From: Aralia elata
Lineage: Eukaryota; Streptophyta; Magnoliopsida; Apiales; Araliaceae
Direction: 5' to 3'
NCBI GenBank assembly: GCA_034770075.1
Contig: CM068379.1
Location: 12,960,922-13,024,921 of the forward strand
Length of the DNA stretch: 64,000 nt
Each line of letters starts with the position of its first letter. The stretch's first letter is position 1. The position numbers and the translations under genes are program-made. This document shows, piece by piece, positions 48,894 to 60,142 of the stretch. The notes beneath the pieces are model-generated. The model was not told where the DNA came from and did no database searches. It saw only the letters and a program-made list of their open reading frames with translations.

Positions 48894-49148
48894 CTCCATC
48901 CGTCCCAAATTATTTGATCATTGTTAACTTTTAAAAGTCAATTTCAAACATTTTTAAATTCAAAATTAAGATGACTCAATAAAAATTATGAACAAATAAA
49001 GCTTAAAATGAGTAGTACTTTTTAGATAGTTTACAATACTCATCATTGTAATAATTAAAATCAAAAGAATTTATGTCAATTTTGTGTGAAAAATCTCTTA
49101 AGTTGACTTTAAAATATCAACAATGATCAAATAATATGGAACTGAGTG
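48894..49148. mobile_element. Stowaway-like MITE
   Basis: About 255 bp that begins CTCCATCCGTCCCAAATTAT and ends TATGGAACTGAGTG. The terminal sequence TTATTTGATCATTGTT is repeated in inverse orientation near the right end. This is the CTCCCTCCGTCCC-type terminus common in plant Stowaway elements. Non-coding. Confidence 0.8.
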
Positions 49149-49359
49149 AATATTATATAATACTAATATATTAATTATAATAATAATAATATACTAATAT
49201 TATGTACAATAATTTTTTTATAAAAAATTTATTTCCTTCTAAAATATTACTTAACTAATAATATATAACTAATTATTGATGAAAAAATAAATGGGTTAAA
49301 TCACTTTTTTTCCATTAAATTAAACTTCAATTTATATTTACATCATTGAATTGATTTTA

Positions 49360-49459
49360 TTTTATTTTTTATTTTATTTTTGCTAATTTGGGGGAGGGGG
49401 AATCGAACCTAGGACCTCTTGTTTGACAAGAGGCCTAGAATACCACTCAAGCCAACTCA
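49360..49459 (-). mobile_element. tRNA-derived SINE-like element
   Basis: On the minus strand an RNA polymerase III A box (TGGCTTGAGTGG, 49443-49454) is followed after about 33 bases by a B box (GGTTCGATTCC, 49399-49409). The tRNA-like part runs into an A-rich tail (AAAATAAAATAAAAAATAAAA). No paired acceptor stem is seen, so it is not a functional tRNA gene. Confidence 0.7.
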
Positions 49460-49553
49460 CTAAATTATAATTTTTTTATAAAAATTAAAAAAATCGTTTA
49501 AGAGTGTTAAAAGTTAACAATTTATCCAAGTGACGCCACATTGGATACTAATG

Positions 49554-49751
49554 TTGATTTACTCGGCAAAAACTCTATGTGGACATGAAAATTGGACATT
49601 AGTAGATTTATTCAGCAAAAACTCTATGTGGACATGAAAATTGGACATTAGTGTATTTGAATTTCACTTATTTGTATTTTGACGCCCAATGATGGCTAAA
49701 AATATAAATATGTGAAATTCAAATACACTAATATCCAATTTTCATGTCCGC
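49554..49751. repeat. Direct 49-bp duplication plus inverted repeat
   Basis: A unit of about 49 bp (49554-49602) is repeated directly at 49603-49651. The second unit and its right flank (49628-49667) recur in inverse orientation at 49712-49751, leaving a loop of about 45 bases. This could be the remains of a small inverted-repeat element. No coding content. Confidence 0.75.
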
Positions 49752-50078
49752 CTAGAAAAGCTTTTCAGTTAGTAGTTTAAAACCCCATGCGGCAAACTTG
49801 ACCATGCTTAGGTGGGAAAAAAATTTTGTTTTGACACCTTTCTTCTTCTCCATCATTTAAGACGCAGAAATCAAAAAATCTTTCCTCTACTGTACCACCA
49901 TCATCTACACCTACCACCACCACCATTTTCGCCCGCCACCACCACTTTCCAGCACCACATCGCTGAACCCATGTCTCCATGAAACTTTGATCTTGTTTTC
50001 TTATTCAATTTCAAATCAAACCCATTTTCAAAAGATATTTCAAATACAAAACTCTACATGAAATTCTTAATTAATTAA

Positions 50079-50325
50079 TGTTATGGAATGAGATAAGTTT
50101 TCCCCATTTCTATAAAGAACCAGTTAAGAAAAAGAAGAAGCAGAGTATCAAGAAAGCAAAAATGGTGGAAGAACAAGGAAATGTAAGAAAATGGTTACAA
50201 AACCGTACTATTCTTATACCCTTACTACATGTAACCAAACATTACAATTAACCACACATTTAACTATAATTAACTAACTATGATTAATATATTCTTATTT
50301 TTACTAATACTCCTACTACATAACA
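50079..50325 (-). repeat. 3' LTR of a Ty3/gypsy element
   Basis: A 247-bp segment starting TGTTATG and ending CATAACA on the plus strand, a perfect 7-bp terminal inverted repeat. On the minus strand it follows directly after the purine-rich GGAAGGTGGAA, the expected polypurine tract next to a 3' LTR. It lies just downstream of the integrase remnant in the matching orientation. Confidence 0.8.
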
Positions 50326-50336
50326 TTCCACCTTCC

Positions 50337-51496
50337 TTAAGATATCATTATCCTCAAGGATTGAAAGAAACTAAAAGTTGGGTGGTTGCATTCCCAAAAT
50401 GCACTCCTCTTGGGGTCAAACACCATAATTTTTGCAGCCAAAAGCAATCTGTGCTTGATCTCATGCAACATATTAGCTCTTTCTCTGATGAAAACACCAA
50501 CAATTGGTACTCTAGTATTCTCTTTCTGTTGAAAATTGAGTTGAAGAGGATCAAAACCAAACAAGACTTTAAAGGGTGTACACTGTAATGCTGTGTGAAA
50601 TTAATATTGTACCATCATTGAGCTAAAACCAACCAGTTGTTCCACTTCTTTGGCTGCTCACTACACATGCACCTTGAGTAACATTCCAGACACCTATAAA
50701 GTCTTTCAGTTTGTCCATCAAACTTGGAATGATAAGATGAGCTAAAACACAGTTTGATTCCCAGTTGTTGAAATAATGTCTGCCAGAAAGTGCTAAGAAC
50801 AATCCTGTCTTTATCACTTACAATTGTCTGAGGCAGTCCATGAAATTTATAAATGTTGGCAATGAAGAGTTTAACCACAAAGATTATAGTATAGGCATGC
50901 TTCATACTAATGAAATGGCCAAATTTAGAAAACCTGTCAATGACCACTAAAATGACTGTATTGCCTTCTGACTTGGATAATCCTTCAATGAAATCTAAGG
51001 ATATATCAATCCAAGGCCTAGTGGGAACCTCTAGTGGTTGTAGAAGCCCTGGAAGCATGTTCTCAATTTTATGTCTTTGGTAAGTGTCACATTCAACAAT
51101 CCATTTCCTGATATCTGCAATCATACCAGGCCATACAAAATATTTATTGAGTCTCTTTAGTGTAGCTTGTACCTCAGAGTAACCACCTAAGGAACTGTCA
51201 TGGAAACCCTTTCCGAGATTAATCAGACCCTTGTTTCTCAAAATACCACTTGCAAAAGTAAAATCAATCTCTTGTAGCCAAAGTGGTGTACTGGCAGTAA
51301 TATCTTGTAAAGAAAGAATTTCTTGACTATTGGTTGGTATTGTATCAATATGTATGTGAGATTGTCTTGACAATGCGTCAGCCACAATGTTGCTTAGCCA
51401 CAACTTATTATCTACTATTGCTTTGATTTTGATAGTTGTAACAGAGGTATTTACATATAAAGCATGCAAAGAGATTGCCATTTCTGATTCCTGCAC
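50337..51496 (-). pseudogene. Ty3/gypsy pol remnant: protease start fused to RNase H end, then integrase
   Basis: The frame opens with a protease-proximal stretch (ISLHALYVNTSVTTIKIK) and jumps after VDNKLW directly to NIVADALSRQ, the end of the RNase H region. The rest of the protease, the reverse transcriptase and most of RNase H are missing. Integrase follows, with PWIDISLDFIEGLSKSEG, VVIDRFSKFGHF, GLPQTIVSDKD and FDGQTERL; the conserved Asp, Asp and Glu are visible. A TGA at 50615 and a shift then interrupt it, but recognisable C-terminal sequence continues to about 50360. The element is dead. Confidence 0.88.
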
Positions 51497-51523
51497 TCCT
51501 TGAAAGTTTTTTGGGTAGTAACT

Positions 51524-51990
51524 TTATGTAACTTCCCCTAATTCTTCCTCCTCAATTTCATCATCCCCAATAAGCATGAAAACTTGCTTGTTGTGACATC
51601 TTTGCCGAGGCTTATACAAGTTATCACAATTGAAACAAAGTCCCTTCTCCTTTCTTGTCTGAATTTTATTAACTGTTAACTTCTTCACATTTGCAGGAAA
51701 AACCTTAGGATCAAAGGAGTTGTTGTTTATAAACTTTTTCGCAACAGTACTAGAAGGAAAAAATGAATTCCCAAGTTGGGCTCCTGAAAATCTACTTCCC
51801 ACCAGAGTAAGAGAGACTTCAGTCACTACTTGAGTAGTAGTACTTCCAGTTTTTGCAGGAAACAAGGAGGTTTTATTTCTTTTAAAGATTGCATCAATGG
51901 CAGATTCTTGTACCTTACTTGCAGAAATAGTCTCAAATAATTTTTGAGGTTTAAGAAGCCTCGCAAACCCCCCAATCTCTTCCCTTAATC
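51524..51990 (-). pseudogene. Ty3/gypsy gag remnant with zinc knuckle, cut by a CACTA insertion
   Basis: C-terminal part of a gypsy gag, from SGLREEIGGFARLLKP through a zinc-knuckle start (GLCFNCDNLYKPRQRC) to an acidic end (EIEEEELGE). A TAA at 51524 separates it from the downstream frame, which is in the same phase. The N-terminal half is absent because a CACTA transposon begins at 51991. An open frame continues for about 30 codons into the transposon terminus, but that extension is accidental. Confidence 0.85.
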
Positions 51991-52268
51991 CACTATAAGA
52001 AAAACACTTAAGTTTGACGGTTCGACGAATATGTTTTCGTCGAAAATAGCCTAATTTCGACAGAATTGTTCCGTCGGACATAAAAGTCCCTCGTAAATAG
52101 GTTAAGTACGATGGAATTCCGTCGGAAGTAACGTGTGGTCATTGGCGTCAATATTCTCTCCAGCGCCAACAAAAATGTCGACGGAAGAATATTAGTCTCG
52201 ACGGAATATCCGTCGAAAATAAGTTAATTTCGAGGGACTTATTTTCGACGGATATTCCGTCGGAAATG
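51991..52268. repeat. CACTA terminus and subterminal repeats
   Basis: After the terminal CACTATAAG, short motifs around TTTCGTCGAAAAT, TTCCGTCGGA and GACGGATATTCCGTCGGAAA recur in both orientations. Such arrays are the transposase-binding zones of CACTA elements. Confidence 0.8.
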
Positions 52269-52659
52269 TGGAATAAAACATAATCTCATTTCCTTCAGCT
52301 ACCATGACTTCATTTCATTCCTCCCTCTCTCATTCCTCTCTCAATCCTCTCTTAGCTCTCTCTATCTCTCTCATTCCTCTTTACGTTCGCCCAATCGCTC
52401 ATCTCTCAGTCTTTTTCCCTCCATCCGTTCCCAACCACTGCACCTCGGATACGCCACCGTCAGAATTCTACTGATGCACCACCTAATCTCTCTCTTTGTT
52501 AATATTCAAGGTTAATGCAAGAATTTGTAAAATATTTAGTAAATATTTCATTCAATGTGTCATTAAAACTGAGATTTTGATAATTTTGTGCCCCAATTTA
52601 TCATGTACTGAAATTGGTAATTCAAAATAATTGTTGAATCTGAAATTGGGAATGAGTAT

Positions 52660-52890
52660 GTTTGGAATCTGCATATTGAGTTCACCTCAATTTTTTGAAT
52701 ATTTCATACTGAAATTGGAGCCTTATCATTCAATTTTTTATTTTTTATTTTTCTGAAATTGGGAATCTGCATATTGAGTTGAATGTTACCTGAAATTTGA
52801 GCCTTTTCATTCAATTTTTTTCCTAAAATTGGGAATCTGCATATTGAGTTGAATGTTAGCTGAAATTGGAGCCTTGTCATTCAATTTGTT
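52660..52890. repeat. Tandem repeat, three units of about 70-90 bp
   Basis: GGGAATCTGCATATTGAGTT, followed by a variable spacer, then GAAATTGGAGCC and TCATTCAATTT, occurs three times in a row with small differences. Confidence 0.85.
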
Positions 52891-53274
52891 ATGTTAGCTG
52901 AAATTTTTTTTATGTTACTGATATTACTGATGAATCTTATAATTGATTCTAATTGGGTTTTATTTATGCAATTTGCATGTTCATAATTTGATATTGAGGC
53001 TGATGTTAGTGTGGAAATTAAATTATTTGCTATTGATGAGGCTGATGTTACTTATATTTCTTGCATTTTTTGTTCTTTATTATTCATTGAATTTGTTGAT
53101 TGATTGGTATTGTGAAATATTGTCATATTTACTACTTTCAACAGAATTCCCGACGGAATTCATGTTAGAATTATTCAATTGCAAAATTTGTGGGACCTAT
53201 TTTATAATATTTATGTGTTTTAAGTAGTTTTCAATATTGAAATAAATTAAGTAGCATTTACTTAGTTTCCTATA

Positions 53275-54040
53275 CTAATAAAATAAACTGAAATGAACTA
53301 AGTAGCATTTACTTAGTTTTGCATTACTAAATAAAATAAAATAATATAATAATATAAACTAGTTTTAAATAATATAATATAAGATAATATAATATAAAAT
53401 AATAAAATCAAATTACATAAAATAAAATAGTTTAATTTAATTTAATTTAATTAAATAATTATAAATAATAAAAAATAAACAAAATAAAATAAAAATGAAA
53501 TAACTTATTTAAAATAAATAAAATAAATAATATAATATAATACAAAATAAAAATTAAGAAAAAAAATAAAATAAAATACAATGAAATAAACTTATTTAAA
53601 AATAAAATAAAATTAAATAATATGATATAATACAAAATAAAATAAATAAAATAAAATAAAAGGAAATAACTTATTTAAAATAAATAAAATAAAAATTTAA
53701 TTTAATTAAATATACAATACAAAATAAAATGAATTAAAATAAAATAACTTAACTAAAAATTAATTAATTAATTAAATTAATTTAAATGAAAAAATAAATA
53801 TAATATAAAATAAAAATAAAATGATAAGACTAAAATAATAAAAAAATAAATTAGATTTAAATTATAATAAAATAAAATAAAATAAAGTAAAATTTACTAC
53901 AATAAATTAAAGTAGTTAGATAAATTATATTAAATTAAATTAATATAAATTACATTATGTTAAATTAATTAAAATACATAAATTAAATTAAATGAGGAAA
54001 TAAAATAAAGTATTGTAATACAATACAATATAATAGAATA
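53275..54040. repeat. A/T-only low-complexity tract
   Basis: About 770 bases built from AAATAAAAT- and ATAATATAA-like words with very few G or C. It separates the CACTA terminus from the transposase. Confidence 0.95.
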
Positions 54041-54560
54041 AATTAAGTAGCATTTACTTAGTTCCACTAGTAGATACAATAAAGTACAAATGGTATAATA
54101 TATTCAAATGATAGTACTCATACTATATTGAGTAACATTTACTTAGTTTATCATTGAAAAAATAAACTAAGTATCATTTGTTTAATTTTTCACAATTACA
54201 ATAAAACTGCATATATATACTAGTGCATGTAGTATATTAATTAGGAGCTTATAAACCCGTTCGACATTCACTCAATAGGAGTGAATGCCGAATAGTTCAC
54301 AGTCTGGGACTGTTGCTGGATGTTATGTTTCTCACTTAGGTCGGTGCCATATGTCTTAGACCGTGGGGAGGTGCTGCCGAAATTTTCTTGAAACAGAAGA
54401 AATGTGCTCAAGGTGTTGGCACTAGTGAGGAGACGCATCCAGGAACGGGATAAAAGCCTAACCCCTGTAGAGTGGTCATATTGTCGAATAGAAAATCATG
54501 CATGGACCACATATATACATCAATATTCCCTTTCTAATTGGGTATTTTCTTCAATTAAAG

Positions 54561-54830
54561 ATGTTAGCTGACCGAAGTTGGATGTACCGTAGGATACGGG
54601 TTGATGGGAGGGGATTAGTTGATGCGTACCGTGATGGGGTCTGCAATTTTATGAACAAAGCAATAGAACATGTTGATGATCCGAACAGAAAGATAAGATG
54701 CCCGTTTCTTAAATGTAAAAACATGATCTGAAAGAAAGTCGACGAAGTTAAATTTGACTTGTTTTCACGCGCGTTTGTGGATGAGTATTCGGTATGGATT
54801 CATTACGGGGAATCACATGAGTTGAGAGAA
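54561..54830 (+). pseudogene. CACTA transposase-associated domain, broken
   Basis: MLADRSWMYRR followed by RIRVDGRGLVDAYRDGV and KIRCPFLKCKN matches the N-terminal Transpos_assoc domain of plant CACTA transposases. The frame continues past a TGA at 54729 with FVDEYSVWIHYGESHE, still recognisable, so the stop is a later mutation. Confidence 0.85.
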
Positions 54831-55140
54831 GTAGCCGATAGTACTGTAAACTAACCAATTTAATGGGATTCATACGCCGATAACTATGATGTCGTGGAGA
54901 TGTTGGTCGATGCTTATGGCCCTACCAATATTGACTAGGCTGAAAATGAGCATTCGTCAAGTAGTGCTCAACATGTGCCAAATGATAGAGCTGCTGCCTT
55001 TTACAAGATGCTATCTGAATCGAGGGTCCCACTGTATCCTAGAAATGATAAGCATACTAGGGTATCTGCAGTGACTGTAGTGAGCGAAACTTTTACACTT
55101 CAAGAATGATCATGACTGTAGTGAGCAAGGTTTCAATGAT

Positions 55141-56519
55141 TTGCTTGCTATTATCAGCGACTTCTTACTGCCTAATCTTACTTTGCCCGCGAATTACTAT
55201 GATGTGAAGAAGATGGTAAAAAGGTTGAATCTAGGGTATGAGAAGATCGATACTTGTGAGAAGGATTGCATGTTATATTATGGGGATGATAGAGTTAAGG
55301 TGCGGTGTGATATCTGCAACTTGCCTCGGTACAAGACGACAAAACGTGAGGGGAAGGATAAACATGTGCTTAAGAAACTCTTACGGTACTTTCCTCTGGT
55401 GCCCAGACTGCAGCGTGTATTTATGTCGCCGCACACGGCTGAGCATATGAGTTGGCATAAAAAAAGGTACGTCGTGCCTGGTCAGTTGACTCACCCTACT
55501 GATGGAGATGAATGGAAGAAGTTTGATGAAAATTTTCTAGAATTTGCTGATGAAGTTAGGAATGTCAGGCTTGACATGGCTACAGATAGCTTTTGTCCAT
55601 TTAATAATTTTAGCCAGCCCTACTCTGTTTGGCCAGTGATCATGGTTGCTTACAATCTTCCACCGTCAATGTGCATGGGGGATCCGTATATGTTCTTGAC
55701 TTTACTCATACCGAAGGATAAGAGTCCTACAAAAGATATAAACGTGTACCTCTGACCGTTAGTTGATGAACTTAAGATGCTGTGGGTGACGGGGGTTCGG
55801 ATTTAAGATAAATCGGTTAAGCAGAATTTTGTGATGAAGGCCACTTTGTTGTGAAGTATCACTAACTATCCAGCACTTGGGATGATCAGTGGTTGGTTGA
55901 CTCACGAGAAGCTGTCATGTCCAGTCTGTATGGGGGATGTGCAAGGCACACAACTACTTTATGGGTGAAAAACTAGTTTCTTTGGAACTACTCATAGATT
56001 TTTGCCTGCTGATCACAGTTATAGAAAGATGTCTGCACAGTTCAACAACAAGACAGAAAAGAAAGGGGTTATTGGTCGATTATCGGGCAACGAGGTCTTG
56101 GTTGGCTGAATGATTTGAAATTTCCACTACCAGGGAAGGAGTATGGTAAGTTGAGAGCAATAGGGGACGAGAAAACTCATAACTGGACCCACTCGCCTAT
56201 TTGGTTCGAGTTGCCATACTGGGTCACACTATCAGTCCGCCATTATATAGATGTCATGCATATAGAAAAGAATGTATTCGAGAACGTATTTTACACTGTC
56301 CTAGATGCGAGTGGTAAAACAAAAGACAGTGATAAAGCACGTAAAGATTTGGAGGCAATGAATATCAGGCGAGATTTGTGGCTCCGTCCTAACAACTCAA
56401 AATCAAAAGCTCTTTTTTGTCTTACCAAGCAACAAGTTGAAGACATTTGCAAGTGGGTAAGTGCATTGCAGCTCCTTGATGGATATGCTTCTAACATATC
56501 TCATTGCAGTAAGGTTTAA
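55141..56519 (+). pseudogene. CACTA transposase, tnp2 core, broken
   Basis: Recognisable tnp2 (Transposase_21) blocks in order: YYDVKKMVKRLNLGYEKID, CMLYYGDD, RYFPLVPRLQRVFMSPHTA, FADEVRNVRLDMATDSFCPF, WPVIMVAYNLPPSMCM, then after stops at 55753 and beyond, LSCPVCMGD, LRAIGDEKTHNWTHSPIWFE and VMHIEKNVFENV. At least four stop codons or shifts lie between 55753 and 56110. No functional protein is possible. The family cuts and joins CACTA ends. Confidence 0.88.
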
Positions 56520-56597
56520 TAGTTAAAAATTTACTGGGTTCAAGAGTCACAATTTCCATGTATTCATACAGAAGTTGATGCCAATTGCATTCGCGAG

Positions 56598-57672
56598 ATG
56601 CTACCTAGAAAAATTGTTGACGCCTTGACCGAACTTTCAAATTTCTTTCAGGATCTTTGCTCAACGGTTATAAGGTACAGTGATGTGGATCAGATGGAGA
56701 AAAATATAGTGCTGACAATGTGCAAGCTTGAAATGATCTTGCCTCCAGGGTTCTTTGACTCGATGGAGCATGTGCTTATTCATCTACCATATGAACTTAA
56801 GCTTGGAGGACCAGTGCAATATCGGTGGATGTACCCTTTTGAGAGGTAATATCATCTAAATTATGCAATTTTGATGACATTTATAGTTAATAGTCTGAAT
56901 TAATGCCCTTCAATCATTGTACCCACAGGTACATGCGACGATTAAAGCAGAAAGTGAAAAATTAAGCTTGTGTAGAGGGTTCTATTGCTGAACGCTATAC
57001 GAAGGAAGAACTTGTTAACTTCTGCTCCTTGTACTTTGACAATGTAGTCTCAACGAAACACAACCGTTTAAGTCAGAATGAGGTCGTCGGGCCCCAATCT
57101 CGTGCTGATAAGTTAGCTGTATTCACTTATCCGGCTAAACCATTTGGCCCCGAGACGATGACTTACCTAACCGATAAAGATTTGAAGATTGTATTTACAT
57201 ATGTGCTTCTAAATATGCCCGAAGTATCAATATACATCAAGTATGTATAATTTTTTATCGAATCTATAATATTTCAAAGCGTAATATCGTAAATTAAATA
57301 CTATTATTATTATTTCAGTTCATTCGAAGACGAAGCGTATGCTTCTAACTCGAGATTAACTACAACACAGTTGGAAGCATTCACCACTGAAAATTTTCAA
57401 CAGTGGTTAAGAGAAGGGTTGAAGAAGATAACGGTTCTGAGCATTTTAGAGATGTTATTTCAGGTCCGTATAAACTTATCAGTTCATATTCCGGCTGCAT
57501 TGTTAATGGGTACATATTCAAGGTTGACGAGTTAAATGTCCTGACATCAGTTAATTCTAGCGTTGTTGTGTTGGGAAGCTGTTACCAAAACTGCGAGTCC
57601 AATTATTATAGACAATTAGAGGACGTGGTTGTGCTCAATTATTCGGGAGGAAAAAAAGGTTGTTACATTTAA
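56598..57672 (+). pseudogene. CACTA transposase C-terminal region (DUF4218/DUF4216), broken
   Basis: LPRKIVDALTELSNFFQDLC and CKLEMILPPGFFDSMEHVL, then PVQYRWMYPFER, match DUF4218. YMRRLKQKVKN follows after an apparent 80-base intron with a GT donor at 56848. At 57403-57672 HFRDVISGPYKLISSY and NGYIFKVDELN resemble DUF4216. Introns at about 57242-57318 are plausible (GTATGT to TTTCAG). Several stops remain. Confidence 0.8.
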
Positions 57673-57756
57673 GTGTCACTGGTTTGATAATGAAAAGGGT
57701 GTTAAAATTGATCGTAATAGAATCGTTACAGTAAATATAAAGTCAAATATATAGTC

Positions 57757-59150
57757 TGATGACGTATTCGTATTAGCCAGTCAAGCGACTCAAGTGTACT
57801 ACGCCCCTTGTTGCCTAATTTCTTACTAGCACTTAACACGCAAGTATACGCGTTCGTTTATAATATTTGGCAAGCAATGATATCGTTCCCACGAGGAAAT
57901 AACTTAATATCTATCAATTACCAAAATCAATTAAATTAATCCTATCTAAACTCCGAATCTTGGTTTTAAGTTGAAAAATGAAAAATGACTAAAATTAACT
58001 AATAGATAATATTAACAAGAGTAAATCACATATTTAATAAGTTAAGATTACAACTTCCCTTAGTATTTCAATTAAATCAATTTACTGACTATTTAATACA
58101 AATAGTTAACATGAATCAATAACCCAGAACTCTACCTAGATTTCACGCACTTTTTCGAAATGATACGTAAACAAATCCTCATAAATCTAGCAATCAAGCA
58201 ATAGAATTATAAAGAACACCCTAGTTAATTAACTCACTATATTCCTATGTGAATCAAATTAATTAGGGTTTTAAGCTCAAGTTCTTTCAGGGGTTACAAA
58301 AGACATGCAGGTATATTCATATCCTACATGCTAATCATATTAATCCTATTCAGATTATATGAACAAATGCTATTATATCCAGATCTAAATCTATATTCTA
58401 TTTTCTAATTTTATATAGATTATCCCAATAACTGCTGGCCAAACAATTATTCAACAAGCACAAGATATAATAATTGATTCAATGAAAACTAACTTATATT
58501 AAATAAGAAGCATCAATTTAAAATTCATACCAAGTTCCGTTGCAATCTTAATTGAAAATTAGTTCATAACAATGAAAGAAAACATCATCCAAGTCATAAA
58601 ATTAAACATCCCAAAGAATTACAAGAATCAAAGATTTAAAAGGGAATAGAAGAAACTGTATGGTTGCTCCTAATCTTCTTCTTGATCTCCAGCCCTTGCA
58701 ATCTTTCTTAGTGTTCTCCTCCTTATGTCTCTGCAAAAACTCTTGTTACGTTATGTTCTGAAGTCTTCCTCTAATATACTCGTCAAAACCCTTGTTCATA
58801 TTCCTGTTTGGCTTCAAAATTCCATCTCAGCCGCACAAACAACACCAAATTTCATACTAGAGCACCTAGAGCGCTCATCCAAGCCAAATCCAAGCGCCTA
58901 GAGCGCTCATCCAAGCCAAATCCAAGCGCCTAGAGCGCTTGGCTAGGACCAAGTAATTACAAAAATGCCATCCAGCCAAAATTTTAATCTTATTTAATTC
59001 TTTTATCCACCAAAATGACTCTTATGCCCCTCCAGCTCCATTCTACAATAAACAAACGCAAAAACAAATAAAATAATACTAAAAACACTTAAAGATAGCA
59101 ATAATTAGGTTTAACAATACTTGATTCGTAAGTATAAAACTCACTCATCA
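57757..59150 (-). repeat. 3' LTR of the Athila-like element
   Basis: It starts TGATGACG and ends CTCATCA, giving the inverted ends TGATGA/TCATCA, and is 1394 bp long. On the minus strand it is preceded directly by AAGTTTGGGGGTATT, the polypurine tract. The other LTR is not in the window, so the boundary rests on the ends and the tract. Confidence 0.72.
58864..58941. repeat. Short tandem repeat with GCGCCTAGAGCGC motifs in the LTR
   Basis: A 32-bp unit that contains CCTAGAGCGCTCATCC and AAGCCAAATCCAA is present about two and a half times. The near-palindrome GCGCCTAGAGCGC links it to the array at 61987-62331. Confidence 0.85.
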
Positions 59151-60142
59151 AATACCCCCAAACTTACTAATTGTTTGTCCCCAAGCAATGCAATGATGCA
59201 AAATGCAACCTAACTACAATGCCTACGAATCAATTAACCAAAACAACATAGCACTCAACATCAGGCCTCAAATATCCACGTAACAAACATTAACCATATA
59301 AAGTTCCCAACTTAAACTGATTAGCCAAACTACACTTGTCATCATCCATGTTGTGTGTGTGTGAATCAACTATAATAATCAATCACAACCCAAATCATTT
59401 ATATAATCAACTTCTTAGAAAGAAATCCATTTGTACTCTACTACTCGACCAGCTAACCAACTAATCCGACTCAAGTAAGCAATCACTAAGCACAAGGGGT
59501 ATTACCACATACTTTATTATTTGGCGAGTGCGTTTTATGCTCCATCTCGTTTTTAAACTCGACATGTGCAATGTCTGGTTTCCTTAGGCTTTTCAAAGCT
59601 ACCCCTGTATCGAGATTTCAATCAATGACTCCCAAGCCAGTTGGCTTTAGGGCACTAGGTGTTAAGACACCCCTACAGATCTAACAACCCAAGCAGCAAA
59701 GGCCACGAAACCAAACTAGTCAAGTTAGATACATATACACATTTTTTTTCAACATTTATGATTTTTTTTTTAAAATTCCCCCAAACTTATTTTTTTGCTT
59801 ACTAAGGATCTTCATAGATGGTTTACTGGTTTTATTGCTTATAGTTATGAAATTCTCACAAGAAGCAGATTATAAAAGGATTTAAAGCAAATTGATCAAA
59901 TAGTCAACTATGTGCTTCCTTTATGAACATAAATTTCAGACAAGCACAACTGACCTCACCGTTTAAATCAGTTCTCTACAATAGCTTTCAATTCTATTAA
60001 AGTTCTTATCATTGGCCAAAATGAGATAACCATATCATTCATAATTGATTCATGCAACTAAATGCTTAGCACAACCTAAAAACATTCACGAATTAACACT
60101 ATCATGCATATAAACACTAAAGTACACTTAAGTGCTATAGTG
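59151..60142 (-). other. Athila 3' spacer with polypurine tract
   Basis: The tract AAGTTTGGGGGTATT (minus strand, 59151-59165) adjoins the LTR. The rest is AT-rich and non-coding. A second, similar purine run (TAAGTTTGGGGGAAT) is at about 59775-59789. Confidence 0.65.

Larger units (their letters stand above)
23233..48938. repeat. Copy 2 of the duplicated segment
   Basis: Positions 25487-48938 match copy 1. Positions 23233-25486 continue the same locus to the left and would match sequence left of this window. The first 9 kb (to about 32.5 kb) is noisy: splice donors seen intact in copy 1 are corrupted here, and homopolymers are extended. From about 33 kb on the sequence reads cleanly. Real differences from copy 1 include a missing stretch of over 100 bp in the left arm of the fold-back element and a net 8-bp insertion in the PWWP gene. 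Confidence 0.9.
52269..54560 (+). other. Non-coding 5' region of the CACTA element
   Basis: It holds a CT-rich stretch (52310-52440), a tandem repeat (52660-52890), a long A/T-only tract (53275-54040) and the phrase TAAGTAGCATTTACTTAGTTT three times (around 53250, 53300 and 54045). A 94-codon frame at 52943-53227 has no family signature. Confidence 0.6.
51991..57756 (+). mobile_element. CACTA (En/Spm) DNA transposon, left part
   Basis: The element starts CACTATAAGAAAAACAC, the CACTA-type terminus, directly after gypsy gag sequence. It contains subterminal repeats, a long non-coding 5' region and a decayed plus-strand transposase. Its right end is not in the window: the sequence is interrupted at 57757 by an Athila-like LTR, and the remainder may lie beyond 64000. 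Confidence 0.85.

Noticed and set aside
49390..49459. Possible tRNA gene
   Set aside because: A and B boxes are present, but there is no paired acceptor stem and an A-rich tail follows, as in a SINE.
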